From positions 1-54,142 of the forward strand of contig NZ_JASBRH010000027.1 of NCBI RefSeq assembly GCF_029961155.1: a DNA stretch of 54,142 nucleotides, in the 5' to 3' direction. The position numbers and the translations under genes are program-made. The stretch's first letter is position 1. Each line of letters opens with the position of its first letter. This document shows positions 26,491-35,050 of the stretch, in pieces. The notes below the pieces were generated by a model, which saw only the letters and a list, made by a program, of their open reading frames with translations, did no database searches and had not been told where the DNA came from. The DNA comes from Pontibacterium granulatum (GTDB lineage: Bacteria > Pseudomonadota > Gammaproteobacteria > Pseudomonadales > Balneatricaceae).

Positions 26491-28656
26491 TTACTTCACC
26501 GGATCTGTGATCTCAACAGCAGGGATTTTTTTAAGCGCTGCTTCGTGCTTAGCCTTCTTACGTTTCTTCTGTACCAGCGGCGGACACTTGTCGTCGCGGT
26601 AATAGGTCATCTGGCAATCCAGACACTGATGGCACTCGTTCCCGTTGATGGAGCCATCGGGGTGAATGGCCTGAATCTCACATTCGTTGGCGCAGATCTT
26701 ACAAGGCTGACCACACTCCTTACGGCGTTTCAGCCAATCGAACAGACGCAGGCGCGCCGGGATCGCAAGCGCGGCGCCCAACGGGCAGATATAACGGCAA
26801 TACATCTTGCGGTTAAACGCGGAGATCGCCAGCAGCAGCACTGCATAGAACACATAGCCCCAGTCGCGCTGAAATTTCAGCAGGAAGGTCGTTTTGAAAG
26901 GTTCCACCTCGGCATATTTCTCGGCTTCGGCCAGGGACTCCAACGAGATCGCAAACAGCCCCAGCAGAATGACGTATTTCAGCGCCCAGAGGCGTTCGTG
27001 CACGGCAAACGGTGGCTCAAACTGCTTGACGTTGAAGCGGCGGGCCAGCTCGTTGATCAGCTCCTGCAGGGCCCCAAACGGACACAACCAGCCGCAAAAG
27101 ATGCCACGGCCCCAGAGCAGCATGGTCATCGCCACAAAGCCCCACAAGATGAACAACATCGGATCGAGCAGGAACAGCTCCCACTCAAAGTCACCTTTCA
27201 GCGCATGTACAAAGGTAAAGACATTGACCACCGACAGCTGACCGAGGGTGTACCAGCCAATAAAGACCACAGTAAAGATCAGATAACCGCGTCGAAAGGC
27301 ATGCAGGAAGCGTGGATATCGGACCAGCACGTCCTGGATAAAGATGACGATAAACAACACACCCAGCGCCACGCTCAACACACCGATCTGGAAAGCACGC
27401 TCTTTCCAGATAGACACCCAAAGCGCTTCCGGCTCAGGCTCTACTACCGGCGCAGGCCGCACAATATATTGTTCCGGTGTCAGATAATCGCCGTAGAAAC
27501 TGGTGAACACACTGTCCAGGGCCCCCACCTGGCGGCGTACCAACAACTCCAGCTGCCAGGGGGTGCCGGGATCAAAGGCGTACTGATCCCGAATGATAAA
27601 GATCGCCATCTCCTTAAAACCGGGGAAACCATCAATATAGACATCATCCAGACGGTAGTAATCGGTGTCATGGAAACTGATCACCTTGCCGGACTGTTGC
27701 AACTGGGTGCGATCAAAGATGCCGCCGCGCACATAACCGTTACCCTTGAAGGAGTACTGGCCGTTACCCATCACCGCGATCGCCTGATCACCCTCGCCCA
27801 GCTCACCCATCAGCCACTTATACTGATCGTCGCCAAGCAGGTTACGACCGATAGTCGGAATATTGAGCGGTGCATAATAGAGGTCGATAAACATACGCTG
27901 CTGACGGCCTTCACCATGACGGCCTTTGGTTTCAGCGGCGGTTCCCTCGAAGGCCTTGTCGATATCCGCTTCCACCAATTTCAGACGGCGGATCGATCCG
28001 TCACCGGTGAGCTGAGCCCAGTCAGCTTTGGTAAACAGATCCCGCTTGATGGTCGCCGGCGGCACTTTGGCCGTCTCCGACAGACCTGCAATTCCCAGTA
28101 CACTGGCCACCTGCCGGGCGGAGCGCATGATCGCTTCATTGACCACCATAACAGTTACGGTGGCACCCGATACAACGTCAACATTGATCACGTCTTCGTT
28201 GTTGCCCGCACCGACACGCACTTTGTCGGTAACGTTCAGCCCTTCGTATTTGGCAGCGAAATCAAACAGTTTCTGCTCTGGAATACCTACCAACAATATC
28301 GGTTCGTGATGTTCCAGTACCCGGGTTGCCAGCAGCCTGCCTTCAACATCCATCACCACCAGCGTGTTGATCGGCTTGCCGGAATAGGCCGGAATCTTGA
28401 CCACATCATTGGTTTCAAAGGCGTAACCCACGACCTCTTCGCCGTTAAATACCGTCCATGCGGTCATTTTACCTTCGGCAACGGGGGCTTTATCGTGGAT
28501 AGTGCTGTTTTTAGGGAAGGCCTGCTGAATTGTTTCCAGCTTCTGGGCATCAGATACAGGCACCATGGCACGTACTGGGAAAGCGAGAAACGCCATCACC
28601 AGTAAGCCAAACAGAGCAAGCAAATGCTGGCGGAATAAACGTGCGATAAAATCCAT
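26491..28656 (-). CDS. nosR: NosR, membrane flavo-iron-sulfur protein for NosZ expression/activity
   Basis: About 721 residues from ATG 28656 (signal-like MDFIARLFRQHLLALFGLLV, AAAGG upstream). Longer frames to 28719 lack a site. Periplasmic FMN domain with covalent-flavin motif SGATVT (about residue 170). Then helices, CGWLCPFGALQE, and C-terminal ferredoxin-type clusters CRYICPLGAA, CGQPCKICANEC and CHQCLDCQMTYY. NosR supplies electrons to, and is needed for transcription of, NosZ in studied pseudomonads. First gene of the nosRZDFYL run. Confidence 0.97.
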   Translation of the reverse strand: MDFIARLFRQHLLALFGLLVMAFLAFPVRAMVPVSDAQKLETIQQAFPKNSTIHDKAPVAEGKMTAWTVFNGEEVVGYAFETNDVVKIPAYSGKPINTLVVMDVEGRLLATRVLEHHEPILLVGIPEQKLFDFAAKYEGLNVTDKVRVGAGNNEDVINVDVVSGATVTVMVVNEAIMRSARQVASVLGIAGLSETAKVPPATIKRDLFTKADWAQLTGDGSIRRLKLVEADIDKAFEGTAAETKGRHGEGRQQRMFIDLYYAPLNIPTIGRNLLGDDQYKWLMGELGEGDQAIAVMGNGQYSFKGNGYVRGGIFDRTQLQQSGKVISFHDTDYYRLDDVYIDGFPGFKEMAIFIIRDQYAFDPGTPWQLELLVRRQVGALDSVFTSFYGDYLTPEQYIVRPAPVVEPEPEALWVSIWKERAFQIGVLSVALGVLFIVIFIQDVLVRYPRFLHAFRRGYLIFTVVFIGWYTLGQLSVVNVFTFVHALKGDFEWELFLLDPMLFILWGFVAMTMLLWGRGIFCGWLCPFGALQELINELARRFNVKQFEPPFAVHERLWALKYVILLGLFAISLESLAEAEKYAEVEPFKTTFLLKFQRDWGYVFYAVLLLAISAFNRKMYCRYICPLGAALAIPARLRLFDWLKRRKECGQPCKICANECEIQAIHPDGSINGNECHQCLDCQMTYYRDDKCPPLVQKKRKKAKHEAALKKIPAVEITDPVK

Positions 28657-28724
28657 TTGGGTACCTTTTAAGCCACGTTTTACAAACACTCGGCTTGATA
28701 AACGCGCTACTTCATGCAAACAAA

Positions 28725-28745
28725 ACAGTAAGTCAGACTTACTGT
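28725..28745. promoter_or_regulatory. Perfect palindrome upstream of nosR
   Basis: ACAGTAAGT-CAG-ACTTACTGT: 9-bp perfect arms, 3-bp spacer, ending 69 bp before the nosR start. Not an FNR-type sequence and no T tract follows, so it looks like an operator rather than a terminator. The regulator is unknown. Confidence 0.55.
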
Positions 28746-28838
28746 GGTCTGTGATCGATCAGCGTGCGCCAAACCTGATACACAGACACCTGTACTTGCT
28801 ATTGGACAAGGCCTAATCCATCGGGCCACCCTCAGTCG

Positions 28839-29192
28839 TTACTCATCCAGAACTTCAAGAATAGTGAATTCCATCATATTTTCCTGCCGCAAGCGGAATT
28901 TAATCTGCTGACCGTGACGGAACACCTTGGTCGACATCCCTGGCGCAAGGGAAAATTTCATCTGCATCGCGCCCATAGACCACTCCGGAATGGGCTGATG
29001 CCGAATCTTCAACTGGTTGGTTTCGGCCATGACACTCTGTACGACTCCGTTCGCAACCACCTCCACCGTCATGGGCTTCATCTTTGGTGAGCCATGCTGG
29101 TGCATGGAGTGGGATGCCATATCCTCAGCTGACGCCGGAATTCCTGTCAGGGCGATACAAACGCTGAAGGCTGTGAGTAAAACTCTTTTCAT
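28839..29192 (-). CDS. CusF-like periplasmic copper-binding protein
   Basis: 117 residues from ATG 29192. Signal peptide ending near PASAED; then a His/Met-rich linker SHSMHQHGSPKMKPM and a CusF-type small beta-barrel. In the barrel, NQLKIRHQPIPEWSMGAMQM carries the expected His, Trp, Met, Met positions of the CusF copper site, followed by MEFTILEVLDE. Upstream in-frame ATGs to 29396 are unlikely (they would displace the signal peptide). It lies directly in front of nosR in the same direction with a perfect FNR/DNR box 94 bp before the start. Probably supplies or buffers periplasmic Cu(I) for NosZ (inference). Confidence 0.85.
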   Translation of the reverse strand: MKRVLLTAFSVCIALTGIPASAEDMASHSMHQHGSPKMKPMTVEVVANGVVQSVMAETNQLKIRHQPIPEWSMGAMQMKFSLAPGMSTKVFRHGQQIKFRLRQENMMEFTILEVLDE

Positions 29193-29285
29193 GACTGCTT
29201 TCTTCGAACACTCCGTTTTGCCGGAAAACACATGTGCGACAATCGGCCACACCGGAGACCTTACGCCCGTGACCGAGGCAAGTGT

Positions 29286-29299
29286 TTGATAATGATCAA
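29286..29299. promoter_or_regulatory. FNR/DNR/ANR box
   Basis: TTGAT-AATG-ATCAA, exact match to the FNR/DNR consensus TTGAT-N4-ATCAA. It lies between the copper protein gene (minus, 94 bp) and the permease gene (plus, 327 bp). Points to induction by low oxygen and/or NO, as expected for nos genes. Confidence 0.85.
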
Positions 29300-29405
29300 T
29301 TGGCAAAAATAGTTTCTTTTTACGCACACATGTACGGCTATCAACACTATCGGCAACGGCAGAAAAGGCGCCTACTACTAAAGTTAGTTCATTCATACCA
29401 CCCCC

Positions 29406-29426
29406 GTTACAATTCGTAAGGATTGC
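29406..29426 (+). promoter_or_regulatory. Shared 21-bp element, copy 1 (permease upstream)
   Basis: GTTACAATTCGTAAG followed by GATTGC; 18 of 21 positions match the element at 34779-34799. A shared 10-mer AAGTTAGTTC lies nearby in both places (29381-29390; 34827-34836). It is 200 bp upstream of the permease start. Candidate site for the OmpR-type regulator encoded at 31102-31803 (inference). Confidence 0.5.
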
Positions 29427-29625
29427 GAAAAAGTCTGTTTGTACTTTTCCTGTTTACTGCGTCTGGGAACCCCGTATTGCGGCCCCGGTGCGCCCCTCTT
29501 TATGCGTTTCCGAGGTTGCTGCGGCTCTCCATGTGATAGAGCGAGCAAAGGAACCTGCAAACCATACACTGTGCCCCTTGGCCACAGCACTGGTATTGCG
29601 GTTCCGTACAACAAGGAAAACAAAG

Positions 29626-31032
29626 ATGCCTTTGATCCAACGTCCCTTTGGGGAGGAGCAACCGTACTGGCCGTTAGGCCCGTTTAAAATCCGCCTGCCG
29701 TTTGTACACTACAAGTGGGAAACCCCGGAGATGATCCAGGGCCTGATCATGTTTGTGGTGGGTCTGGCGATGATTCCGCTGCTGCAGAAGTACCTCGGTA
29801 TGCCGTACGAGGCTGCACTGGCGTTCACCTTCGTAGCCGGTCTGGGCTACTGTTTGCCAGCACTGCTGGGTGTACCACTGGTGCCTGGCTGGATTACGCC
29901 GGCGATTCCGGTAGTACTGTTGTATCTGAAAGGTTTCGAACCGGGCCCTGAGGCGATCAAGGCGCTGTTCGCCCTGCAGCTGGAAGTAACCATCATCTTC
30001 TTTATTCTGGGTATCACCCGCCTCGGCTCCAAGCTGGTAGATGTGATCCCGAACTCCCTGAAAGCAGGTATCATCATCGGTGCGGGTATCGCTGCGATGA
30101 TGGGCGAGCTGAAAGTGGGGGGGCGTGTTGATGCTACGCCAATCTCCCTGATTGTGGGTTCCATTATCTCCGCATACATCCTGTTCTCCCTGTCCTTCAA
30201 AAACATCATGGAAGAGAGTTCTCTGGCGAAGCGTATCGCAACCTTCGGTATGGTGCCGGGTATGATCTTCGCGATGGTCATCGGGTGGACCACCGGTGAA
30301 TACAAAGTACCGGATATCGAGTGGGGCATTACTCAACCTGATTTCGGCCTGATGTGGCAGTACCTGACGTTCACTGTTGGCTTCCCGGGTTGGGACGTGT
30401 TCCTGCTGGCTATTCCGACTGCACTGATCGCCTACGTGATTGCATTCGGTGACATCATCGTAGGCTTTACGCTGGTGAAACGTGTAGACCACCTGCGTAA
30501 GGATGAGTCTATCGAGGAGAGCGTAGACCGTGTGCATCTGGTGACTGCTCTGCGTAACGCTCTGCACGCGTTCTTCGCACCGTGGCCGGGTCTGGCAGGT
30601 CCGCTGTGGACGGCTGCGCACGCAACTGTTGCCGAACGTTACGCGATGGGCCGCAAAGCGATGGACTCCATCTACAGTGGTGGCGGTACCTTCTGGCTGA
30701 CCGGCCTGGTGGCATTGTTTATCCTGCCGCTGGTAACCCTGTTTAAACCGGTCCTGCCGATCGCCCTGTCCCTGACCCTGATCCTGACTGCATACATCTG
30801 CATCATGGTGGGTATGGAACAGCTGAAGAACCCAACCGAACGTGGTGTAGCAGGCATCGTTGCGGTAACCCTAGCGATGCCTGATCCAAAATCCACCGTG
30901 TACGCGGTAGCGATAGGCCTGATCCTCTACTTCCTGATCGAGCGTCCGAAACTGCTGGGCAAACACCGTCCGGAAGACGAGATCATCTTTGCCGACGGCG
31001 AAGAAGATAAAAAAGAGAAAGAGATGGCTTAA
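29626..31032 (+). CDS. Multi-pass permease, NCS2/SulP-like, substrate unknown
   Basis: 468 residues from ATG 29626 (AAGGA upstream). About 12 hydrophobic helices, no signal peptide. The fold resembles the NCS2/AzgA/SulP group: VPGWITPAIPVVLLYLKGF early, FFILGITRLGSKLVDVIPNS followed by LKAGIIIGAGIAAMMGEL in the place of the family's scaffold helices, then AFGDIIVGFTLVKRVDHLRK. The C-terminal tail is charged (EEDKKEKEMA). I do not recognise a named member. Its position is unusual: divergent from the copper protein/nos locus, with an FNR box and a two-component-type element in its upstream region, and convergent with a two-component system. No second gene shares its transcript. Confidence 0.75.
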   Translation: MPLIQRPFGEEQPYWPLGPFKIRLPFVHYKWETPEMIQGLIMFVVGLAMIPLLQKYLGMPYEAALAFTFVAGLGYCLPALLGVPLVPGWITPAIPVVLLYLKGFEPGPEAIKALFALQLEVTIIFFILGITRLGSKLVDVIPNSLKAGIIIGAGIAAMMGELKVGGRVDATPISLIVGSIISAYILFSLSFKNIMEESSLAKRIATFGMVPGMIFAMVIGWTTGEYKVPDIEWGITQPDFGLMWQYLTFTVGFPGWDVFLLAIPTALIAYVIAFGDIIVGFTLVKRVDHLRKDESIEESVDRVHLVTALRNALHAFFAPWPGLAGPLWTAAHATVAERYAMGRKAMDSIYSGGGTFWLTGLVALFILPLVTLFKPVLPIALSLTLILTAYICIMVGMEQLKNPTERGVAGIVAVTLAMPDPKSTVYAVAIGLILYFLIERPKLLGKHRPEDEIIFADGEEDKKEKEMA

Positions 31033-31050
31033 GCACCATCCCGAAATAAC

Positions 31051-31080
31051 AAAGGGGAGCCGATTGGCTCCCCTTTTTGT
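31051..31080 (+). terminator. Rho-independent terminator after the permease gene
   Basis: Stem AAAGGGGAGCC / GGCTCCCCTTT, loop GATT, followed by TT and G; 18 bp after the permease stop. Could act in both directions. Confidence 0.88.
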
Positions 31081-31101
31081 TTGGAAACAAAAACCGGTTA
31101 T

Positions 31102-31803
31102 TTAACTCCAGTTGACCGCCGTTGTAAGCATATAACCCGCGCCATACACGGTTTTGATGAGCTCACTCTCCTCGCTGCTGCTTTCCAGCTTCTTCCGCAA
31201 GCGGGACATCCGCACATCAATGCTACGGTCATACGGCGTGCAGTTATCACCCAGCAATTGATCACGGGATAGTATCTGAAACGGGTGCTTCAACAACGCC
31301 AGCAACATATCCCCTTCCGCTCGGCTCAGGGACTGTTTCTTCAGGCCGGTGTACTGCAACTCCAACGACTCGGGGCGGTAGGTCCAGCCGGCAAACTCCG
31401 CCTTCTTGCAGGTTACCACTTCCGCTTCGGCGCTACGCTGCAGACGACGCAACAGGCTTTGCACCCGCGCTACCAGTTCCCGTGGCTCAAAGGGCTTAGT
31501 GATGTAATCGTCGGCCCCAAACTCCAACCCCAACACGCGGTCCGTCAGATCATCGCGTCCAGAGACAATGATTACACCACGCTGTTGGGCATCAAACTGC
31601 TTCACCAATTCCAAGCCGTCCATATCGGGTAGATTCAGGTCGACAATGCAAATATCCGGATTCTCTTTGGGTGCGGCAGCCAGCGCATCAACCCCGTTGG
31701 AGAAATAGCGGACTTCATAGCGAAAATTCTCCAGCGCACTGCACATCAGACGCCCCAGATCCTCTTCATCTTCAATTACAAACACCAGGTTGTTGTTTTT
31801 CAT
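31102..31803 (-). CDS. OmpR/PhoB-family response regulator
   Basis: 233 residues. Receiver (1-120) with acidic pocket EDEED, phosphoacceptor Asp55 in CIVDLNLPDMDG, and Lys103 in ITKPFEPRE. C-terminal winged helix with SLSRAEGDMLLALLKHP, RSIDVRMSRLRKKLE and KTVYGAGYML, as in OmpR-type activators. Starts 68 bp after the hybrid kinase gene, so it is probably in the same transcript, although that kinase has its own receiver. Confidence 0.95.
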   Translation of the reverse strand: MKNNNLVFVIEDEEDLGRLMCSALENFRYEVRYFSNGVDALAAAPKENPDICIVDLNLPDMDGLELVKQFDAQQRGVIIVSGRDDLTDRVLGLEFGADDYITKPFEPRELVARVQSLLRRLQRSAEAEVVTCKKAEFAGWTYRPESLELQYTGLKKQSLSRAEGDMLLALLKHPFQILSRDQLLGDNCTPYDRSIDVRMSRLRKKLESSSEESELIKTVYGAGYMLTTAVNWS

Positions 31804-31871
31804 CGTTGTATCCCCGGCTGCTCCCTAGCTCTCACTTTTTTGTTGTTCCCTGTTATACCCCGAAAGCAGGC

Positions 31872-34712
31872 TCAGGTCTGAAAGATCGCTTTGGTCAGCT
31901 CCGCCTGATCAAACGGTTTCTGCAACAGGCAGAATTCACCGTCATGTTCGCTGTAGGTTTCGCTGTAACCGGTCATCAGCACAACAAAGGCACCGGGGTA
32001 ACGCTCCTGTACCCGTTGCGCCACAGCGTACCCATCCTTCTCGCCCGGCATCACAATATCACTCACCACACCGGCCAGTTCCGGCAGATTGAGCAGTAAA
32101 TTGTCCGCTTCATCGGCGGTTTCGGCTTCCAGTACGGTAAAGCCAATCTTCACCAGTTGATGACGCACCACCGTGCGCACATCCGGGTTATCCTCCACCA
32201 GCAGCACCAATGAGCTGGCATCGGCCACCTTCGCTGGTTGCAGGCGCTCATGTTCCGGCGTAGGTACCGCACACTGACTGGCCGTCCCTACAGGCAGCAG
32301 GATCTCGATAGTGGCACCTGCTGCATCGCGGTTGCAAATGCGAATATACCCTTTCGACTGCTTCACAAAACCGTACACCATACTGAGCCCCAGCCCCGAT
32401 CCCGCGCCGGTCGCCTTGGTGGTAAAGAACGGCTCAAAGGCTTTCTGTAGCGCATCTTCACTGAAACCGCTACCGGTGTCCTTAACCGCCAGCAGCACAT
32501 AATCACCGGATGGCACCGGCTCATCAAAGCCGCTGTGGCTGTCACAGCTGAACGGGCGCACCTCGAAACTTAGCACACCACCCCGTTCCATCGAATCCGC
32601 AGCGTTCAGTGCCAGGTTCACCAGCGCATCTTCCATCTGCGCCTCGTCGACATACACCACGGCGGCGTCTTCGTCGATGCGGGTTTCGATGCGGATATTC
32701 TCAGGCAGCGGTCCTGATAACAAGCCGATCACATCCTGGATCAGGCGATCCGGCTTGATGCAGTCCGGCGACAGCGGTTGGCGACGAGAGAACGCCAGCA
32801 AGCGTTTGGTCAGATCCGCCCCACGGCGCGTAGCACGGATCGCTGGCACCAGATTACCGTTCAGCGCCAGCGGCAGCTCCGGATGATTCTGCGCTTCCAG
32901 CAGGTTGCCCAGAATGATCGTCAGCAGGTTATTGAAGTCATGTGCCAGGCCACCGGACATCTGCCCCACCGCTTTCATCTTGCTTGCTTCGGCCAACCGC
33001 TCTTCGGTTTCCCGTTCGTTGGTGATATCGATCGACAGGTTCAGTACACCTTCGACAGTCTGGCGCTGCTCGCCGTAAAACGGCAGCAAGGTGCGGCGGG
33101 TCACCATGACCTTGCCATTCACGTCGGCACTGTACTCATACATCACCTTTTCACCACGCAGCGCCTGGCGTATGTATGGCAATGTCTCTTCATACATGCG
33201 TGGCGGCATGACTTCCTCGGTCAGCCTGCCAACCAGTTCACTCTTGTAACGACCAAACATCTCGGCATATTCACGGTTTACAAACATGTAGCGACCTTGT
33301 GCGTCCAGATACGCTACCTGCGCCGGCAGCGCGTCCAGAATCAGGCGCTGGCGGGTTTCCGATGCGGTCAGTTCACTCTTGGCTGATTTCAGTGAACTCA
33401 CCGCTTCCAGCAACTGCTGGTTGGAATCGGACAGTTCACGGGTTCGTTCGGCTACGCGCGTATTCAATCCCTGGATGTTATCGCGTAACTGATCCACCAT
33501 GCTGTCGAAGGAATCGGCTAACGTGCCCAGCTCATCGTTACGATTGATGCCGGTCTTGGCACCAAACTGCCCCCGGCTGATCTTATAGGCGGTGGCCGAG
33601 AGCTGCTTGATCGGCGAAGTCAAATACTCGGCAAACAGGAACGCGGCCACAATCGCCGCCAACAGGCCGAAGAATCCCATCGCCAGCAAACGCTGTCCCA
33701 GCTGCACGGAGCTGGCTTTGAGATCGTCCAGATACACTGACGAGCTGATATACCAGTCAAAACCGCTCAGATGACGCACCAGAGACAGCTTCTCATAGGC
33801 GTAATTACCCGGGTCGGTGGGGCTATCCCACTTGTAGTAAAGCTCTTCGTCGGTATCGGATACGGCGATCAGGTCCTGGTAGATCGGACGCCCAGTCACC
33901 GGATTTAGCAGGTCCCGAAAGTTGGTACCATGAATGTTGGAGTTGGGGTGGTAGATCATGTCCCCGTTGGAATCGAAGATGTAGAGATACCCGTTGGTGG
34001 CGATCTTTACACTCTCCAACGCCTGGCTCAACTCGGCCAGCAAGCGCTCCTTATGAGCCTGCGCTTCTTTCTCCAGGTCGTCGGCGTATACCCCCGCTCC
34101 CAGTACAATGCCCCACTCCGGAAAGCTGCGCACGTAGGAATACTTGTCGATCACGTCGTCTTGATTGAGGCGATACCATTTGTAGCGATAGAAACCCTCG
34201 CCGTCCCTGCGCGCCTTGCTCAGGATCTCGGGCAACGCCGGTGGGGCGTCATCCACCTGGTGCAGACTGATGTTCTGCCCCTGGAACTTGCCGTCCGGGT
34301 GCGACAACAGACGTCCGTTGTAATCGGATATCCAGAGGTAGTTATCCCCCTCAAAATGCAGCTCGCGCAGCTCGCGGTAAAGCAACTGCCATTGGGTTTC
34401 TTTATCTGTGCCTGGCGCATTAGCGTCCGCCAGCCCTGCACGTATATAACTCTCCCCCAGATCCACCACGGCTTTCAGTTTTTGCTCTTCCGCATCCAGC
34501 GCCTGCTCTACATAGGATTCGGTACTGAAGTGCATCCGGTTAGCCAGGTCATAAACAATGTTCAGCACCTGGCGATTGGAGCTGAGTTCAAGACCAAACA
34601 CGTTCTGCTTGATCAGGGGCACCGTCAGCCAGTAGATCGACACGAAGATACTGCTGATCAACAGCAGCAACATCATGAACAGGCGGAAGGTTATAGGGGA
34701 GTAACGATACAC
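31872..34712 (-). CDS. Membrane hybrid histidine kinase with tandem Cache sensor
   Basis: 946 residues from GTG 34712 (AGGG upstream). N-terminal helix (about 8-32), then two periplasmic Cache modules: NYLWISDYNGRLLSHPDG in the first and GYLYIFDSNGDMIYHPNS in the second. Second helix (about 338-360), HAMP, PAS (about 455-575), HisKA with GGLAHDFNNLLTIILGN (His591), HATPase (NLALNAADS, DTGSGF, GSGLGLSMVYGFV), and a receiver with VVSDIVMPGEKDG (Asp885). The tandem Cache_2 layout is common in sensors of small organic acids; the ligand is unknown. Operon with the OmpR-type regulator. Possibly controls the convergent permease or the divergent acyl-CoA operon (inference). Confidence 0.93.
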   Translation of the reverse strand: MYRYSPITFRLFMMLLLLISSIFVSIYWLTVPLIKQNVFGLELSSNRQVLNIVYDLANRMHFSTESYVEQALDAEEQKLKAVVDLGESYIRAGLADANAPGTDKETQWQLLYRELRELHFEGDNYLWISDYNGRLLSHPDGKFQGQNISLHQVDDAPPALPEILSKARRDGEGFYRYKWYRLNQDDVIDKYSYVRSFPEWGIVLGAGVYADDLEKEAQAHKERLLAELSQALESVKIATNGYLYIFDSNGDMIYHPNSNIHGTNFRDLLNPVTGRPIYQDLIAVSDTDEELYYKWDSPTDPGNYAYEKLSLVRHLSGFDWYISSSVYLDDLKASSVQLGQRLLAMGFFGLLAAIVAAFLFAEYLTSPIKQLSATAYKISRGQFGAKTGINRNDELGTLADSFDSMVDQLRDNIQGLNTRVAERTRELSDSNQQLLEAVSSLKSAKSELTASETRQRLILDALPAQVAYLDAQGRYMFVNREYAEMFGRYKSELVGRLTEEVMPPRMYEETLPYIRQALRGEKVMYEYSADVNGKVMVTRRTLLPFYGEQRQTVEGVLNLSIDITNERETEERLAEASKMKAVGQMSGGLAHDFNNLLTIILGNLLEAQNHPELPLALNGNLVPAIRATRRGADLTKRLLAFSRRQPLSPDCIKPDRLIQDVIGLLSGPLPENIRIETRIDEDAAVVYVDEAQMEDALVNLALNAADSMERGGVLSFEVRPFSCDSHSGFDEPVPSGDYVLLAVKDTGSGFSEDALQKAFEPFFTTKATGAGSGLGLSMVYGFVKQSKGYIRICNRDAAGATIEILLPVGTASQCAVPTPEHERLQPAKVADASSLVLLVEDNPDVRTVVRHQLVKIGFTVLEAETADEADNLLLNLPELAGVVSDIVMPGEKDGYAVAQRVQERYPGAFVVLMTGYSETYSEHDGEFCLLQKPFDQAELTKAIFQT

Positions 34713-34778
34713 GGGAAAACCCTAATAATTTGTACGAATAGCTGAATGTAGCACAAAGTAAAGCCCGCCATCGAAACT

Positions 34779-34799
34779 GTTACATTTCGTTAGAATTGC
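34779..34799 (+). promoter_or_regulatory. Shared 21-bp element, copy 2 (kinase / acyl-CoA operon divergent region)
   Basis: GTTACATTTCGTTAG followed by AATTGC. The inner TACATTTCGTTAGA matches the enterobacterial RstA box (TACATNTNGTTACA) at 11 of 12 fixed positions. It lies 67 bp upstream of the kinase GTG and 252 bp upstream of the hydroxyacyl-CoA dehydrogenase start. The rest of 34713-35050 shows no gene. Confidence 0.5.
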
Positions 34800-35050
34800 C
34801 AAATAGTTGAGCAACCATTACCCCGTAAGTTAGTTCGCAACCAAATAACAATAAGACTGGTTCCGAACAGATGTACAACAACGTAGCGGGCTCTCACCCG
34901 TCCTCCCAATACACTGTTTCCACGGCGATGGCTGCGCACTGTCCCCCTATACCTGCGCGCTATCGCTTACCGGTCCTCTCCTTCGTGGACGTCCGACAGG
35001 TCGCCCATACCAATCCCCGTTAATCCCAGTAGTAAACGCGAGGTTTCAAC

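Noticed and set aside
26434-28605. 723-codon open frame on the plus strand opposite nosR
   Set aside because: Antisense shadow: His/Gln-rich composition, no ribosome site, and nosR on the other strand is unmistakable.
28751-28762. TGATCGATCA as a second FNR box upstream of nosR
   Set aside because: The half-sites are 2 bp apart, not 4; it does not fit the consensus.
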